From positions 1 to 64,000 of the forward strand of contig JBBQZP010000025.1 of the NCBI GenBank assembly GCA_038207585.1: a stretch of 64,000 nucleotides of DNA, written 5' to 3'. The position numbers were made by a program, and so were the translations under genes. The stretch is from JBBQZP01 sp038207585 (GTDB lineage: Bacteria; Pseudomonadota; Alphaproteobacteria; Rhodobacterales; Rhodobacteraceae). The notes under the pieces are model-generated. The model did not search any database, was not told where the DNA came from, and saw only the letters and a list, made by a program, of their open reading frames with translations. Each line of letters starts with the position of its first letter. Position 1 is the stretch's first letter. Positions 33,645 through 42,134 of the stretch are shown here, one piece after another.

Positions 33645-36600
33645 GCAGGCCTCGCCTTCATAGCCCTGCATCTTGGCCTTGGTGCGGGCGTCCATCGACA
33701 AGGTGCCGCCGGTCAGCGCCGTCGAGGCCCGCGCCGTATCGGGGACCAGCATGTTGAGCGCGGTCAGCGGGTCGGCATCGGCCAAAGCCGTGTTGCCCAT
33801 CATCGCCATACCGCCCTGCAGCACGATCAGATCCTGCGGCAACCGCTTGCGCAGATACCCGGTCGAACTGATCTGGCGCAGCACTTCCAGCGATTTGGAC
33901 GCCGCCGAGTCGCTGACGGCCGAGACATTTGCCTTACCCTCGTCACTGCCGCCGCCCAGATCGTCGAACGAGGCGCCCTGCGGTTTGACATGGGCAAGAT
34001 CGGTGCGATCCAGATAAGACACGGCCAGTTCGCGGAAGATGTAATCCAGGATCGAGGTCGCGTTCTTGATCGTCTCGTTGCCCTGCACCATGCCAGCCGG
34101 TTCGAACTTGGTGAAGGTGAACGCCTCAACAAATTCTTCCAGCGGCACGCCGTATTGCAGGCCCACCGACACCGCGATGGCAAAGTTGTTCATCATGGCG
34201 CGGAAGCCCGCACCTTCCTTGTGCATGTCGATGAAAATCTCGCCCAGCGTGCCGTCCTTGTATTCGCCGGTGCGCAGGTAAACCTTGTGCCCGCCGACGA
34301 TGGCCTTTTGGGTATAGCCCTTGCGACGCTCGGGCAGTTTTTCGCGATTGCTGCGCACGATTTCCTTGATGATCACCTTTTCGATGATCTTTTCGGCCAG
34401 CACGATTGCCTTTTCGTGGTTCGTGCCGTTGGCGAAGATGTCTTCGGCCTCGTCATCATCCTCCACCAAGGCCGAGGCCAAAGGCTGCGACAGTTTCGAT
34501 CCGTCGCGGTAAAGCGCGTTTGCCTTGATGCCGAGGCTGTGGCTCAACTCGTAAGCCGCCAAAGTCTCGCCGATGCTGGCGGTGTTGGGCATGTTGATCG
34601 TCTTGGAGATCGCGCCCGAGATGAAGGATTGCGCCGCTGCCATCATGTAGATGTGGCTGTCGACCGACAGATAGCGCTTGCCGGTCTTGCCGCAGGGGTT
34701 GGCGCAATCGAATACGCTCAGGTGTTCGGCCTTCAGGAAGGGTGCGCCTTCCAGTGTCATCGTGCCGCAAACATGGTCATTGGCTGCATCAATCTGCGCT
34801 TTGGTAAAGCCAAGGTGGCGCAGCAGATCGAACGTCGGATCAGCCAGTTTTTCGGCGGGAATACCCAGCGTGCCCTTGCAGAAATCCATCCCCAGCGTCC
34901 ACTGGTTGAACACAAAGCGGATGTCGAAGGCCGAGGGCAAGGCGCCTTCGATCTTCTCCAGTTCCCGCGCGCCAAAGCCGTGGCCGACAAGGGCCGTGGT
35001 GTTGATGCCGGGGCAGTTGCCGATGGAGCCGTGACCGACCGCATGGGCGATGATTTCGGCGACTTGAGCAGAGCCGTAGCCCAGTTTTTCAAGCGCGGCC
35101 GGAACCGACTGGTTGATGATCTTGAAATAACCGCCCCCCGCCAGTTTCTTGAACTTCACCAGCGCGAAGTCCGGCTCGATGCCCGTGGTGTCGCAATCCA
35201 TCACCAGACCGATGGTGCCGGTGGGGGCGATGACGGTGGTTTGCGCGTTACGGAAACCATGCGCCTCGCCCAGGGTCAGCGCCTCGTCCCAAGCGGATTT
35301 TGCAAGGGCGACAAGGGCTTGGTCGGGACAGTTCGCGTGATCAAGCGGCACGGGGTTGACGTTCACGCCCTCATACTGCGTCTTTGCATAGGCCGCCGCG
35401 CGGTGGTTGCGGATGACGCGCAGCATGTGGTCACGGTTGCGGGCAAAGCCGTCAAACGCGCCCAATTCGCCCGCCATTTCGGCAGAGGTGGCGTAGGAAA
35501 CGCCGGTCATCAGGGCGGTCAGCGCACCGCACAGGGCGCGGCCTTCCACGCTGTCATACCCAAGGCCCATGTTCATCAACAGACCGCCGATGTTGGCATA
35601 ACCCAGACCCAAGGTGCGGAATTCATAGGAATTCTGCGCAATGGCTTGTGACGGGAACTGCGCCATCATCACCGAAATTTCCAGCGTCACGGTCCACAGA
35701 CGTGTGGCGTGGATATAGGCCTCGGCGTCGAACTTGCCGCCCGCAAAGAACGTCAGCAGGTTCATTGACGCCAGGTTACAGGCCGTATCGTCCAGGAACA
35801 TGTATTCCGAACAAGGGTTTGACCCCCGGATCGCGCCATCTTCCGGGCAGGTGTGCCAGGCGTTGACGGTATCGTGGAACTGGATGCCGGGGTCGGCACA
35901 GGCCCAGGCGGCGTGGCCGACCTGATCCCACAGATCTTTGGCCTTGATCGATTTTGCAACCTTGCCATCGGTGCGCCGGATCAGCGCCCAGTCAGCATCG
36001 GCCTTCACCGCATCAAGGAAGGCATCCGTAACCCGCACCGAGTTGTTGGAGTTCTGGCCCGAAACCGAGATATAGGCCTCGGAATCCCAATCGGTGTCAT
36101 AAGTCGGGAATTCGATACTGGAAAAGCCCTGACGCGCATATTGCAGCACGCGGTTGATGTAGGTTTCGGGGATCATCACGCGCTTTGCCGACCGGATCGC
36201 GGCTTTCAAAGCGTCGTTCTTGGTGGCATCTGTGGCGTCAACGATGGAGCCATCCCAGCCGCGGATCGCGCCGAAAATCTCGTTCAGCTTGGCTTCGTGC
36301 ATCTTGGAGCCGGCCACAAGGCTGGCAACTTTCTGCTCCTCGATGACCTTCCAGTTGATGAATGCCTCGATATCGGGGTGATCCATGTCGCAGATCACCA
36401 TCTTGGCCGCGCGCCGCGTGGTGCCGCCCGATTTGATCGCGCCCGCCGCGCGGTCACCGATTTTCAGGAACCCCATCAGGCCCGACGACTTACCGCCGCC
36501 CGACAGCTTTTCGCCCTCGCCGCGCAGGGATGAGAAGTTGGTGCCGGTGCCCGAGCCGTATTTGAACAGACGCGCCTCGCGGACCCAAAGGTCCATGATG

Positions 36601-37238
36601 CCGCCATCGCCGACCAGATCATCCTTGACCGACTGGATGAAACACGCGTGCGGCTGCGGGTGCTCATAGGCGCTGTCGGATTTCGTCAGCGTCTTGGTGA
36701 AGTGATCGACGTAGTAGTGCCCCTGCGAGGGGCCGTCGATGCCATAGGCCCAGTGCAGGCCGGTGTTGAACCATTGCGGCGAGTTCGGCGCGGCCATCTG
36801 GCGGGCAAGCATGAAGCGCATCTCGTCATAATAGGCGCGGGCATCGGATTCGGTGGTGAAATAGCCACCCTTCCAGCCCCAATAGCACCAGGCACCGGCC
36901 AGGCGGTCGAACACTTGTTTGGCTGATGTTTCGCCGACAAAGCGTTGATCCTGCGGCATTTTATCCAAAGCGGCGATATCAGGAACCGAACGCCACAGAA
37001 ATTCCGGCATGCCCTTTTCTTTGACCTGTTTCAGAACCGCCGGAACACCCGCCTTGCGGAAATATTTCTGCGCCAAAACGTCGGAGGCAACCTGGCTCCA
37101 GCCCTCGGGAACCTCAACCGCCTCATTGCGGAATACGATCGTGCCGTCCGGGTTGCGAATCTCGGATGTGGTGGTTGCAAAAGGAATGGCACCGTATGCG
37201 CCCGTCTCTGCCGTGGTGAATTTCCGCTCGATCTTCAT
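33561..37238 (-). CDS. nrdJ: Vitamin B12-dependent (class II) ribonucleoside-diphosphate reductase
   Basis: From ATG 37238 (purine-rich GGAGCGAGGGGC upstream) the protein has 1225 residues. NrdJ landmarks are visible: the GSNPCSEYMFLDDTACNLASMNL active-site loop region with catalytic cysteine, QFPSQAIAQNSYEFRTLGLGYANIG, and a C-terminal cysteine-rich tail (GEACGECGNYTLVRNGTCMK then CNTCGGTSGC) that probably relays electrons and binds metal. The enzyme makes deoxynucleotides using adenosylcobalamin, independent of oxygen. The last 84 bases are duplicated downstream. A palindrome resembling an NrdR box overlaps the probable promoter about 170 bases upstream. Confidence 0.97.
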   Translation of the reverse strand: MKIERKFTTAETGAYGAIPFATTTSEIRNPDGTIVFRNEAVEVPEGWSQVASDVLAQKYFRKAGVPAVLKQVKEKGMPEFLWRSVPDIAALDKMPQDQRFVGETSAKQVFDRLAGAWCYWGWKGGYFTTESDARAYYDEMRFMLARQMAAPNSPQWFNTGLHWAYGIDGPSQGHYYVDHFTKTLTKSDSAYEHPQPHACFIQSVKDDLVGDGGIMDLWVREARLFKYGSGTGTNFSSLRGEGEKLSGGGKSSGLMGFLKIGDRAAGAIKSGGTTRRAAKMVICDMDHPDIEAFINWKVIEEQKVASLVAGSKMHEAKLNEIFGAIRGWDGSIVDATDATKNDALKAAIRSAKRVMIPETYINRVLQYARQGFSSIEFPTYDTDWDSEAYISVSGQNSNNSVRVTDAFLDAVKADADWALIRRTDGKVAKSIKAKDLWDQVGHAAWACADPGIQFHDTVNAWHTCPEDGAIRGSNPCSEYMFLDDTACNLASMNLLTFFAGGKFDAEAYIHATRLWTVTLEISVMMAQFPSQAIAQNSYEFRTLGLGYANIGGLLMNMGLGYDSVEGRALCGALTALMTGVSYATSAEMAGELGAFDGFARNRDHMLRVIRNHRAAAYAKTQYEGVNVNPVPLDHANCPDQALVALAKSAWDEALTLGEAHGFRNAQTTVIAPTGTIGLVMDCDTTGIEPDFALVKFKKLAGGGYFKIINQSVPAALEKLGYGSAQVAEIIAHAVGHGSIGNCPGINTTALVGHGFGARELEKIEGALPSAFDIRFVFNQWTLGMDFCKGTLGIPAEKLADPTFDLLRHLGFTKAQIDAANDHVCGTMTLEGAPFLKAEHLSVFDCANPCGKTGKRYLSVDSHIYMMAAAQSFISGAISKTINMPNTASIGETLAAYELSHSLGIKANALYRDGSKLSQPLASALVEDDDEAEDIFANGTNHEKAIVLAEKIIEKVIIKEIVRSNREKLPERRKGYTQKAIVGGHKVYLRTGEYKDGTLGEIFIDMHKEGAGFRAMMNNFAIAVSVGLQYGVPLEEFVEAFTFTKFEPAGMVQGNETIKNATSILDYIFRELAVSYLDRTDLAHVKPQGASFDDLGGGSDEGKANVSAVSDSAASKSLEVLRQISSTGYLRKRLPQDLIVLQGGMAMMGNTALADADPLTALNMLVPDTARASTALTGGTLSMDARTKAKMQGYEGEACGECGNYTLVRNGTCMKCNTCGGTSGCS

Positions 37239-37767
37239 CAGATGCCCCTCGCTCCGTTTTTTTTGGCGGGCCTGTGCCCGAAACCGCTGCACTTGTGTAA
37301 CCGTTGGTGCGGGCGACAGTTCTCCATCCCTGACTGCAACGGCAGACAAGGCCAAAACGCTGCAAAGCATTCCGGGTGGTTCTTCGGTCTGACCCTCTTG
37401 GCAATCACTACATGTAGTGGTTAGCCCGATCACTGGGACAAACTGTCGTAGTTTTTATCGCCGATCAACGAGATTATTACGTTTTGGAAACAATTTTCTG
37501 CTTGACCCGGCATGATCCCGCCCGGCCCGCGCGGTTGTGGACGAATCCAATTTCTACCTCTGGCTGTGGACGAAACGGGGGACAATCTGGGGATCAAGCA
37601 AAGCACTTTCCCGATTTTCGCAACTTTTGGCGCTACTTGGGGCGAACGCCTGCCGTGGCGTCTTAAATGCCAATGTTGGGGGAAAGCGCGAAGTCGTGCG
37701 GGCGCGCGCGCCGTCAGGCCCTGACCCGAAGTCAATCAGGTGTGGCAAAGATGCCAAAGGCAAACCG
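37239..37767. other. Non-coding region upstream of nrdJ
   Basis: This 529-base stretch separates nrdJ from the co-directional DMT permease gene. Short open frames occur on both strands, but none resembles a protein or has a convincing start. It holds the CACTACATGTAGTG palindrome (37406-37419), and two direct copies of TGTGGACGAA (37536-37545 and 37565-37574) that resemble relaxed DnaA boxes. I see no cobalamin-riboswitch core in it. Confidence 0.6.
37406..37441 (-). promoter_or_regulatory. Probable nrdJ promoter with NrdR-box-like palindrome
   Basis: On the minus strand TTGTCC (37441-37436) can act as -35. Seventeen bases on, the -10 position (ACTACA) falls inside the perfect 14-base palindrome CACTACATGTAGTG (37406-37419). 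The palindrome matches the general form of NrdR boxes (ACAC-like arms around an AT core), the regulator of ribonucleotide reductase genes. NrdR usually needs two boxes about 31 bases apart; no clear second one was found, so the assignment is tentative. Confidence 0.45.
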
Positions 37768-38661
37768 CTATATCTTGCGGTTGATCAGAATGATTCCCAC
37801 TGCCACCAGTGTGGCCGCCCCGATCACACTCCAACTTACCTGTTCGCCCATCACCGCCCAACCCAGCAAAATGCCCATGATCGGCGTGACAAAGGAAAAC
37901 GTCGCCACCGTGCTGGCGGGATAGACTGACAGCATCCAGAGCCAGGCAACAAACCCGCCCGACACCACTACGGCCGCCTGAAACAGCAGGATCCACAGAT
38001 GCACCGCCTGCAGATCGCGGATCTGCGGACCGAACAGGAACGATGCACAAATCAGGATCGGGCCCGAGATCAGCACCATCCAGAACAACTGTGCCTCAGG
38101 CCCTGCACGCACCATAGCCGACCCGCGCGCCATGAAGGCCGTGCCCGCCCAGCAGAACGCGCCCAGAAGGGCCAGAAGATCACCTTCAAGACTGGCGGCC
38201 CCGGCGTCATTGCCGCGATTCAAAAGCGCCCAGCAGGTGCCGGCAAAGGCCAGCACCAGACCCAGCACGCGGATGGGGGTCAACCGTTCGCCCGGCAGGC
38301 CCAGATGCGCCATCAGCGCAAACCAGACCGGCATCGAATAAAAGATGATCGAGGTGCGGCTGACTGTGGTGAGGTCAAGCGCCAGAAACAGGCACAAAAA
38401 CTCCAGCGCGAACACCGTGCCCATGATCAGTGCGGCCCGCCCCGTTCCGGGCAAAAGCCGCAGCGACCTGCCCCGCGCCAGAAGCCATGCGCCGACGAAA
38501 ACGGCCGCCATGGCAGACCGGACCCCGGCGGAAAAGGCTGGCTGCATCCCCTGCCCCAGAATTTTGACCGTCACCTGATTGACCGCAAGCAGAAGGCTGA
38601 TCGCCATTAATATGGCAAACCCCGTGACATCCAGCCTGTCCTTGCGCACATTCGCCCCCAT
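37768..38661 (-). CDS. DMT-superfamily (EamA) transporter
   Basis: The frame extends to 38715; I prefer ATG 38661, which gives 297 residues beginning MGANVRKDRLDVTGFAIL, though no clear ribosome-binding site supports either start. Ten hydrophobic segments in two five-helix EamA repeats are present (ISLLLAVNQVTVKILGQGM in the first, LALLGAFCWAGTAFMARG in the second). Such permeases usually export metabolites or amino acids; substrate is not predictable. It is followed by the nrdJ leader region and has no operon partner. Confidence 0.85.
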   Translation of the reverse strand: MGANVRKDRLDVTGFAILMAISLLLAVNQVTVKILGQGMQPAFSAGVRSAMAAVFVGAWLLARGRSLRLLPGTGRAALIMGTVFALEFLCLFLALDLTTVSRTSIIFYSMPVWFALMAHLGLPGERLTPIRVLGLVLAFAGTCWALLNRGNDAGAASLEGDLLALLGAFCWAGTAFMARGSAMVRAGPEAQLFWMVLISGPILICASFLFGPQIRDLQAVHLWILLFQAAVVVSGGFVAWLWMLSVYPASTVATFSFVTPIMGILLGWAVMGEQVSWSVIGAATLVAVGIILINRKI

Positions 38662-38774
38662 CGTTTGACGCGCGACCGTCTGTCGGCGGCCCGCAACTGT
38701 CAAGGCAGCCCGCAAAAAGGGTGGAGCCTGCGCGCCTGATGCCGTAAACGCCGCCTGAACTGCCGGAGGTGCCC

Positions 38775-39188
38775 ATGTCTGATCCGATCATCGCGCGCTG
38801 CGAGGCCAAGGGCCTGCGCATGACAGATCAGCGCCGCATTGTCGCCCGCGTCATCGGGGCGGCCGACGATCACCCTGATGTCGAGGAGTTGTATACCCGC
38901 GCCAGTGCCATCGACCCCAAAATCTCGATCGCCACGGTTTACCGCACGGTCAAGCTGTTTGAAGAAGCGGGAATTCTGGACCGGCTGGAGTTTGGCGACG
39001 GGCGCGCGCGCTATGAGGATGCCGAGCGCGACCACCACGACCACCTGATCGACATGCATTCGGGCGAGGTGATCGAATTTGTCGACCCCGAGATCGAGGC
39101 GTTGCAAGAAAAGATTGCCGCGCGGCTTGGCTATCGTCTGATCGGGCACCGGCTGGAGCTTTACGCCGTTCCGACAACAAAGGGTTAG
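38775..39188 (+). CDS. Fur-family regulator (Fur/Mur type)
   Basis: ATG 38775 lies five bases after GGAGG; an in-frame GTG at 38769 is less likely. The 137-residue protein has a winged-helix domain (GLRMTDQRRIVARVI, ISIATVYRTVKLFEEAGIL) and the metal-site stretch DHHDHLIDMHSGEVIEFVDPEIE of alphaproteobacterial Fur/Mur. The CxxC zinc pairs of enteric Fur are absent, and so is the HHH-type element of Irr. In Rhizobiales and Rhodobacterales such proteins often respond to manganese as Mur, so regulon prediction should allow for manganese uptake genes. Confidence 0.85.
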   Translation: MSDPIIARCEAKGLRMTDQRRIVARVIGAADDHPDVEELYTRASAIDPKISIATVYRTVKLFEEAGILDRLEFGDGRARYEDAERDHHDHLIDMHSGEVIEFVDPEIEALQEKIAARLGYRLIGHRLELYAVPTTKG

Positions 39189-39191
39189 GCT

Positions 39192-40091
39192 GTGGATAAT
39201 CTGCGCGGCGCTGTTCTGATGGTCGCCGCAATGGCGGGATTCGCGCTGGAGGATATGTTCATCAAGCTGGCTGCCGGGGGTGGCGGGGGCCTTGGCACCG
39301 GGCAGATACTGCTGATGATCGCCCTTGTCGGCTGCCCGTTCTTTGCTGCCGTGGCAAAAGCGCAGGGTGCCGCTGTGATCACCCGCGACGCTGTGCATCC
39401 CGCGATGATCTGGCGCAATCTGGGCGAGGTGGTGGGCACCATCGGTTTTGTCACCGCAATCACCCAGACGCCGCTGTCCAGCGCGTCGGCCATTGCACAG
39501 GCGATGCCGCTGGCGGTGACGTTCGGGGCTGCGGTCGTGTTTGGCGAGGCGGTCGGCTGGCGGCGGTGGACGGCCATTCTGGTGGGGTTCGCAGGCGTGA
39601 TCGTGATCCTGCGCCCCGGCCTCGCTGCGTTCGAACCGAAATCGCTTTGGGCGGTGCTGGCGGTGATCGGGCTGTCGGTCCGCGATCTGGCGACCCGGCG
39701 GGTGCCTGCCCGCATCACTTCGATGCAGGTGTCGGCCTGGGGGTTTGGCGCGGTGGGGCTGCTTGGGGCGGCCATGCTGGCGGTGCAGGGCAACGCGGCG
39801 ATGCCGACGTCGTGGCAGGCGGCTTGTCTGGCGGGCGCCATCATCATCGGTATCGCGTCCTACTGGGCCATCGTGGCCGCAATGCGGGTGGGCGAGATTT
39901 CCGCCGTCACCCCCTTCCGCTATTCGCGCATGGTTTTCGCGCTGATCATCGGCGTGTTCATCTTTGACGAAAGCCCCGACCTTGTGACGCTGCTGGGCAC
40001 GGCGCTGATCATTGCATCGGGGCTTTATACGCTGTGGCGCGAACGGCGGTTGCGCCGTCTCACCCTTTCCACGAAAGCCGTCGCCCTGTAA
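39192..40091 (+). CDS. DMT-superfamily (EamA) transporter
   Basis: The GTG at 39192, three bases after the fur/mur stop, starts a 299-residue protein with ten hydrophobic segments and two EamA repeats (MVAAMAGFALEDMFIKLAAG, TPLSSASAIAQAMPLAVTFG, GLLGAAMLAVQGNAAMPTSW). It is probably cotranscribed with the regulator. The typical SAM-transporter-like or metabolite exporter role of the family is possible; the substrate is unknown. Confidence 0.87.
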   Translation: MDNLRGAVLMVAAMAGFALEDMFIKLAAGGGGGLGTGQILLMIALVGCPFFAAVAKAQGAAVITRDAVHPAMIWRNLGEVVGTIGFVTAITQTPLSSASAIAQAMPLAVTFGAAVVFGEAVGWRRWTAILVGFAGVIVILRPGLAAFEPKSLWAVLAVIGLSVRDLATRRVPARITSMQVSAWGFGAVGLLGAAMLAVQGNAAMPTSWQAACLAGAIIIGIASYWAIVAAMRVGEISAVTPFRYSRMVFALIIGVFIFDESPDLVTLLGTALIIASGLYTLWRERRLRRLTLSTKAVAL

Positions 40092-40122
40092 GGATAGCGC
40101 AAACATTCCCCCGGAGGACACC

Positions 40123-41397
40123 ATGAGCACCATCATCGACATTCACGCCCGCGAAATTCTGGACAGCCGGGGCAACCCAACGGTCGAGGTTGATGTGCAT
40201 CTGGAATCGGGTGCCATGGGCCGCGCCGCCGTGCCTTCGGGCGCGTCCACCGGCGCGCATGAGGCGAATGAGCGGCGCGATGGCGACAAATCGCGCTACA
40301 TGGGAAAGGGCGTCCTGGAGGCCTTGGCAGCGGTGAACGGCGAGATTGCCGAAGAACTGGTTGGCTTTGATGCGACCGAACAGGTCGGCATCGACCGAAC
40401 CATGATCGAGATGGACGGCACCCCGAACAAGTCGCGTCTGGGTGCCAACGCAATTCTGGGCGTGTCGCTGGCGGTCGCCAAGGCGGCCGCGATGTATACC
40501 GAGCAGCCCTTGTATCGCTATGTCGGCGGCACCTCGGCGCATATCCTGCCGGTGCCGATGATGAACATCATCAACGGCGGCGAACATGCCGACAACCCGA
40601 TCGACATTCAGGAATTCATGATCATGCCGGTGGCGGCCCAGAACATCCGCGAGGCAGTGCGGATGGGGTCCGAGGTCTTCCACACGCTGAAGAAAGAGTT
40701 GTCAGCCGCAGGCCACAACACCGGCATCGGCGATGAGGGTGGCTTTGCACCCAACCTTAGTTCTGCCCGAGACGCGCTTGATTTCATTCTGAAATCCATT
40801 GAAAAGGCGGGCTACCGTCCGGGCGAGGATATCTATCTTGCCCTCGATTGCGCCGCGACCGAGTATTTCAAGGGCGGCAAGTACGAGATGAAAGGCGAAG
40901 GCAAATCGCTGAGCATCGCCGAGAACGTGGATTTCCTTGCCTCGCTGGCCGCCGATTACCCGATCATCAGCATCGAGGACGGCTGTTCGGAGGATGACTG
41001 GGAGGGTTGGAAGCTTTTGACCGACCGTCTAGGCGACAAGATCCAGCTTGTCGGTGACGATCTGTTCGTGACCAACCCGCGCCGTCTGGCCGAGGGCATT
41101 GCCAAGGGCTGTGCCAACTCCATGCTGGTCAAGGTCAACCAGATCGGCACGCTGACCGAAACCCTCGCGGCCGTCGATATGGCGCACCGCGCGCGCTATA
41201 CCAACGTGATGAGCCACCGGTCTGGCGAAACGGAAGATGCCACAATCGCCGATCTGGCCGTCGCCACCAACTGCGGCCAGATCAAGACCGGCTCGCTGTC
41301 GCGCTCGGACCGGCTGGCGAAGTATAACCAGTTGATCCGGATCGAGGAAATGCTGGGCGAAGTGGCGGAATATGCGGGCCGCAGCGTGTTGAAGTGA
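40123..41397 (+). CDS. eno: Enolase
   Basis: ATG 40123 follows GGAGGACACC and gives 424 residues, standard length. Hallmarks are IHAREILDSRGNPTVEV at the start, GASTGAHEA, the magnesium ligands in LALDCAATEY and SIEDGCSEDDWEGW and QLVGDDLFVTN, and the signature VNQIGTLTETLAA followed by MSHRSGETEDATIADLAV. It interconverts 2-phosphoglycerate and phosphoenolpyruvate. The next gene starts inside its stop codon (GTGA). Confidence 0.98.
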   Translation: MSTIIDIHAREILDSRGNPTVEVDVHLESGAMGRAAVPSGASTGAHEANERRDGDKSRYMGKGVLEALAAVNGEIAEELVGFDATEQVGIDRTMIEMDGTPNKSRLGANAILGVSLAVAKAAAMYTEQPLYRYVGGTSAHILPVPMMNIINGGEHADNPIDIQEFMIMPVAAQNIREAVRMGSEVFHTLKKELSAAGHNTGIGDEGGFAPNLSSARDALDFILKSIEKAGYRPGEDIYLALDCAATEYFKGGKYEMKGEGKSLSIAENVDFLASLAADYPIISIEDGCSEDDWEGWKLLTDRLGDKIQLVGDDLFVTNPRRLAEGIAKGCANSMLVKVNQIGTLTETLAAVDMAHRARYTNVMSHRSGETEDATIADLAVATNCGQIKTGSLSRSDRLAKYNQLIRIEEMLGEVAEYAGRSVLK

Positions 41398-42014
41398 ACC
41401 GCACTGAATTCGTGCGGCTGGTGGGCGATCAAATCGCCCACTGCACATATCGCTCAAACGCGGAGTCGATATTGGCACACGGGCTAATGTCACCCCAGAT
41501 GCTTTCGAACCTTGCCGGATTGAATCCGGAACTCCTTGTTCTTCGCAAAAACGCGCCTGACATAGCCATGGACGGGCGACAGGTGCGTTTGAACCATCAA
41601 TTGCCGCTCTTGAAAGGGCGCAGGCAAAGCTTTCTTGACGGTCACACGATCGAAAGCTGGAGTGCGCAGTTGGATCGACGCATCTTTTTTCTTCCGCAAG
41701 GGCTGAGGGCGAAGGACAGCGGCTTTGTCAAATCTCTTGGGCCGGAAACGACGATTTTCTTGCTTGATGCTGCGGCGTTCTACGATGCGCTCGTTCCGGA
41801 CATCTGGCTGTCGCCGATCAATTCCGGAAATGCTGACCGTAAACCCGCGCACCGAGGGGACTGGATTTATGTCCCAGTCACAGCGCGGGTAGAGGCGTTC
41901 CGGCAGAACCGGATCAATCGCAACCTCGTATCAAGCCCAGACAGTGTTGCTGAAATTTCGACACTTTCCTCTGTTGCGCCGGATTTGCTGCGCCGGTTGA
42001 TAAGCGCGCAATAG
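41394..42014 (+). CDS. DUF7002-like protein coupled to enolase
   Basis: GTG 41394 overlaps the eno stop by four bases and opens a 206-residue frame. I recognise the general pattern of DUF7002: HCTYRSNAESILAHGL near residue 16, then VRLNHQLPLLKGRRQSFLDG, then SAQLDRRIFFLPQG. The histidine followed by an ILxHGL element recalls ADP-ribosyltransferase-like folds (DarT, KptA), but this is inference only. Base composition is AT-richer than eno and rarD around it, suggesting acquisition. No partner immunity or antitoxin gene lies next to it. Function unknown. Confidence 0.7.
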   Translation: MNRTEFVRLVGDQIAHCTYRSNAESILAHGLMSPQMLSNLAGLNPELLVLRKNAPDIAMDGRQVRLNHQLPLLKGRRQSFLDGHTIESWSAQLDRRIFFLPQGLRAKDSGFVKSLGPETTIFLLDAAAFYDALVPDIWLSPINSGNADRKPAHRGDWIYVPVTARVEAFRQNRINRNLVSSPDSVAEISTLSSVAPDLLRRLISAQ

Positions 42015-42134
42015 ACTATCTGCGTCGAGAAAGGCTTGCCCCTAGGCGCGTGACCAAAGACGGCATGGCGCCGACTTTGTATGGGTGACAAGTTTGGCGT
42101 GGCACAGCGCAGGACCGCAGGTTAGTCAAACCGC

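Noticed and set aside
37430..37735. 101-codon minus-strand frame and plus-strand short frames in the nrdJ leader
   Set aside because: No protein likeness, basic low-information translation, and they cover promoter-like elements.
37239..37767. Cobalamin riboswitch before nrdJ
   Set aside because: Class II reductase genes use B12, but I see no B12-box-like core in the leader on the nrdJ strand.
41398..42134. Duplicate of the eno 3' end after the DUF7002-like gene, by analogy with nrdJ
   Set aside because: I compared the last eno codons with the sequence after 42014 and found no copy, so this insertion left no such scar.
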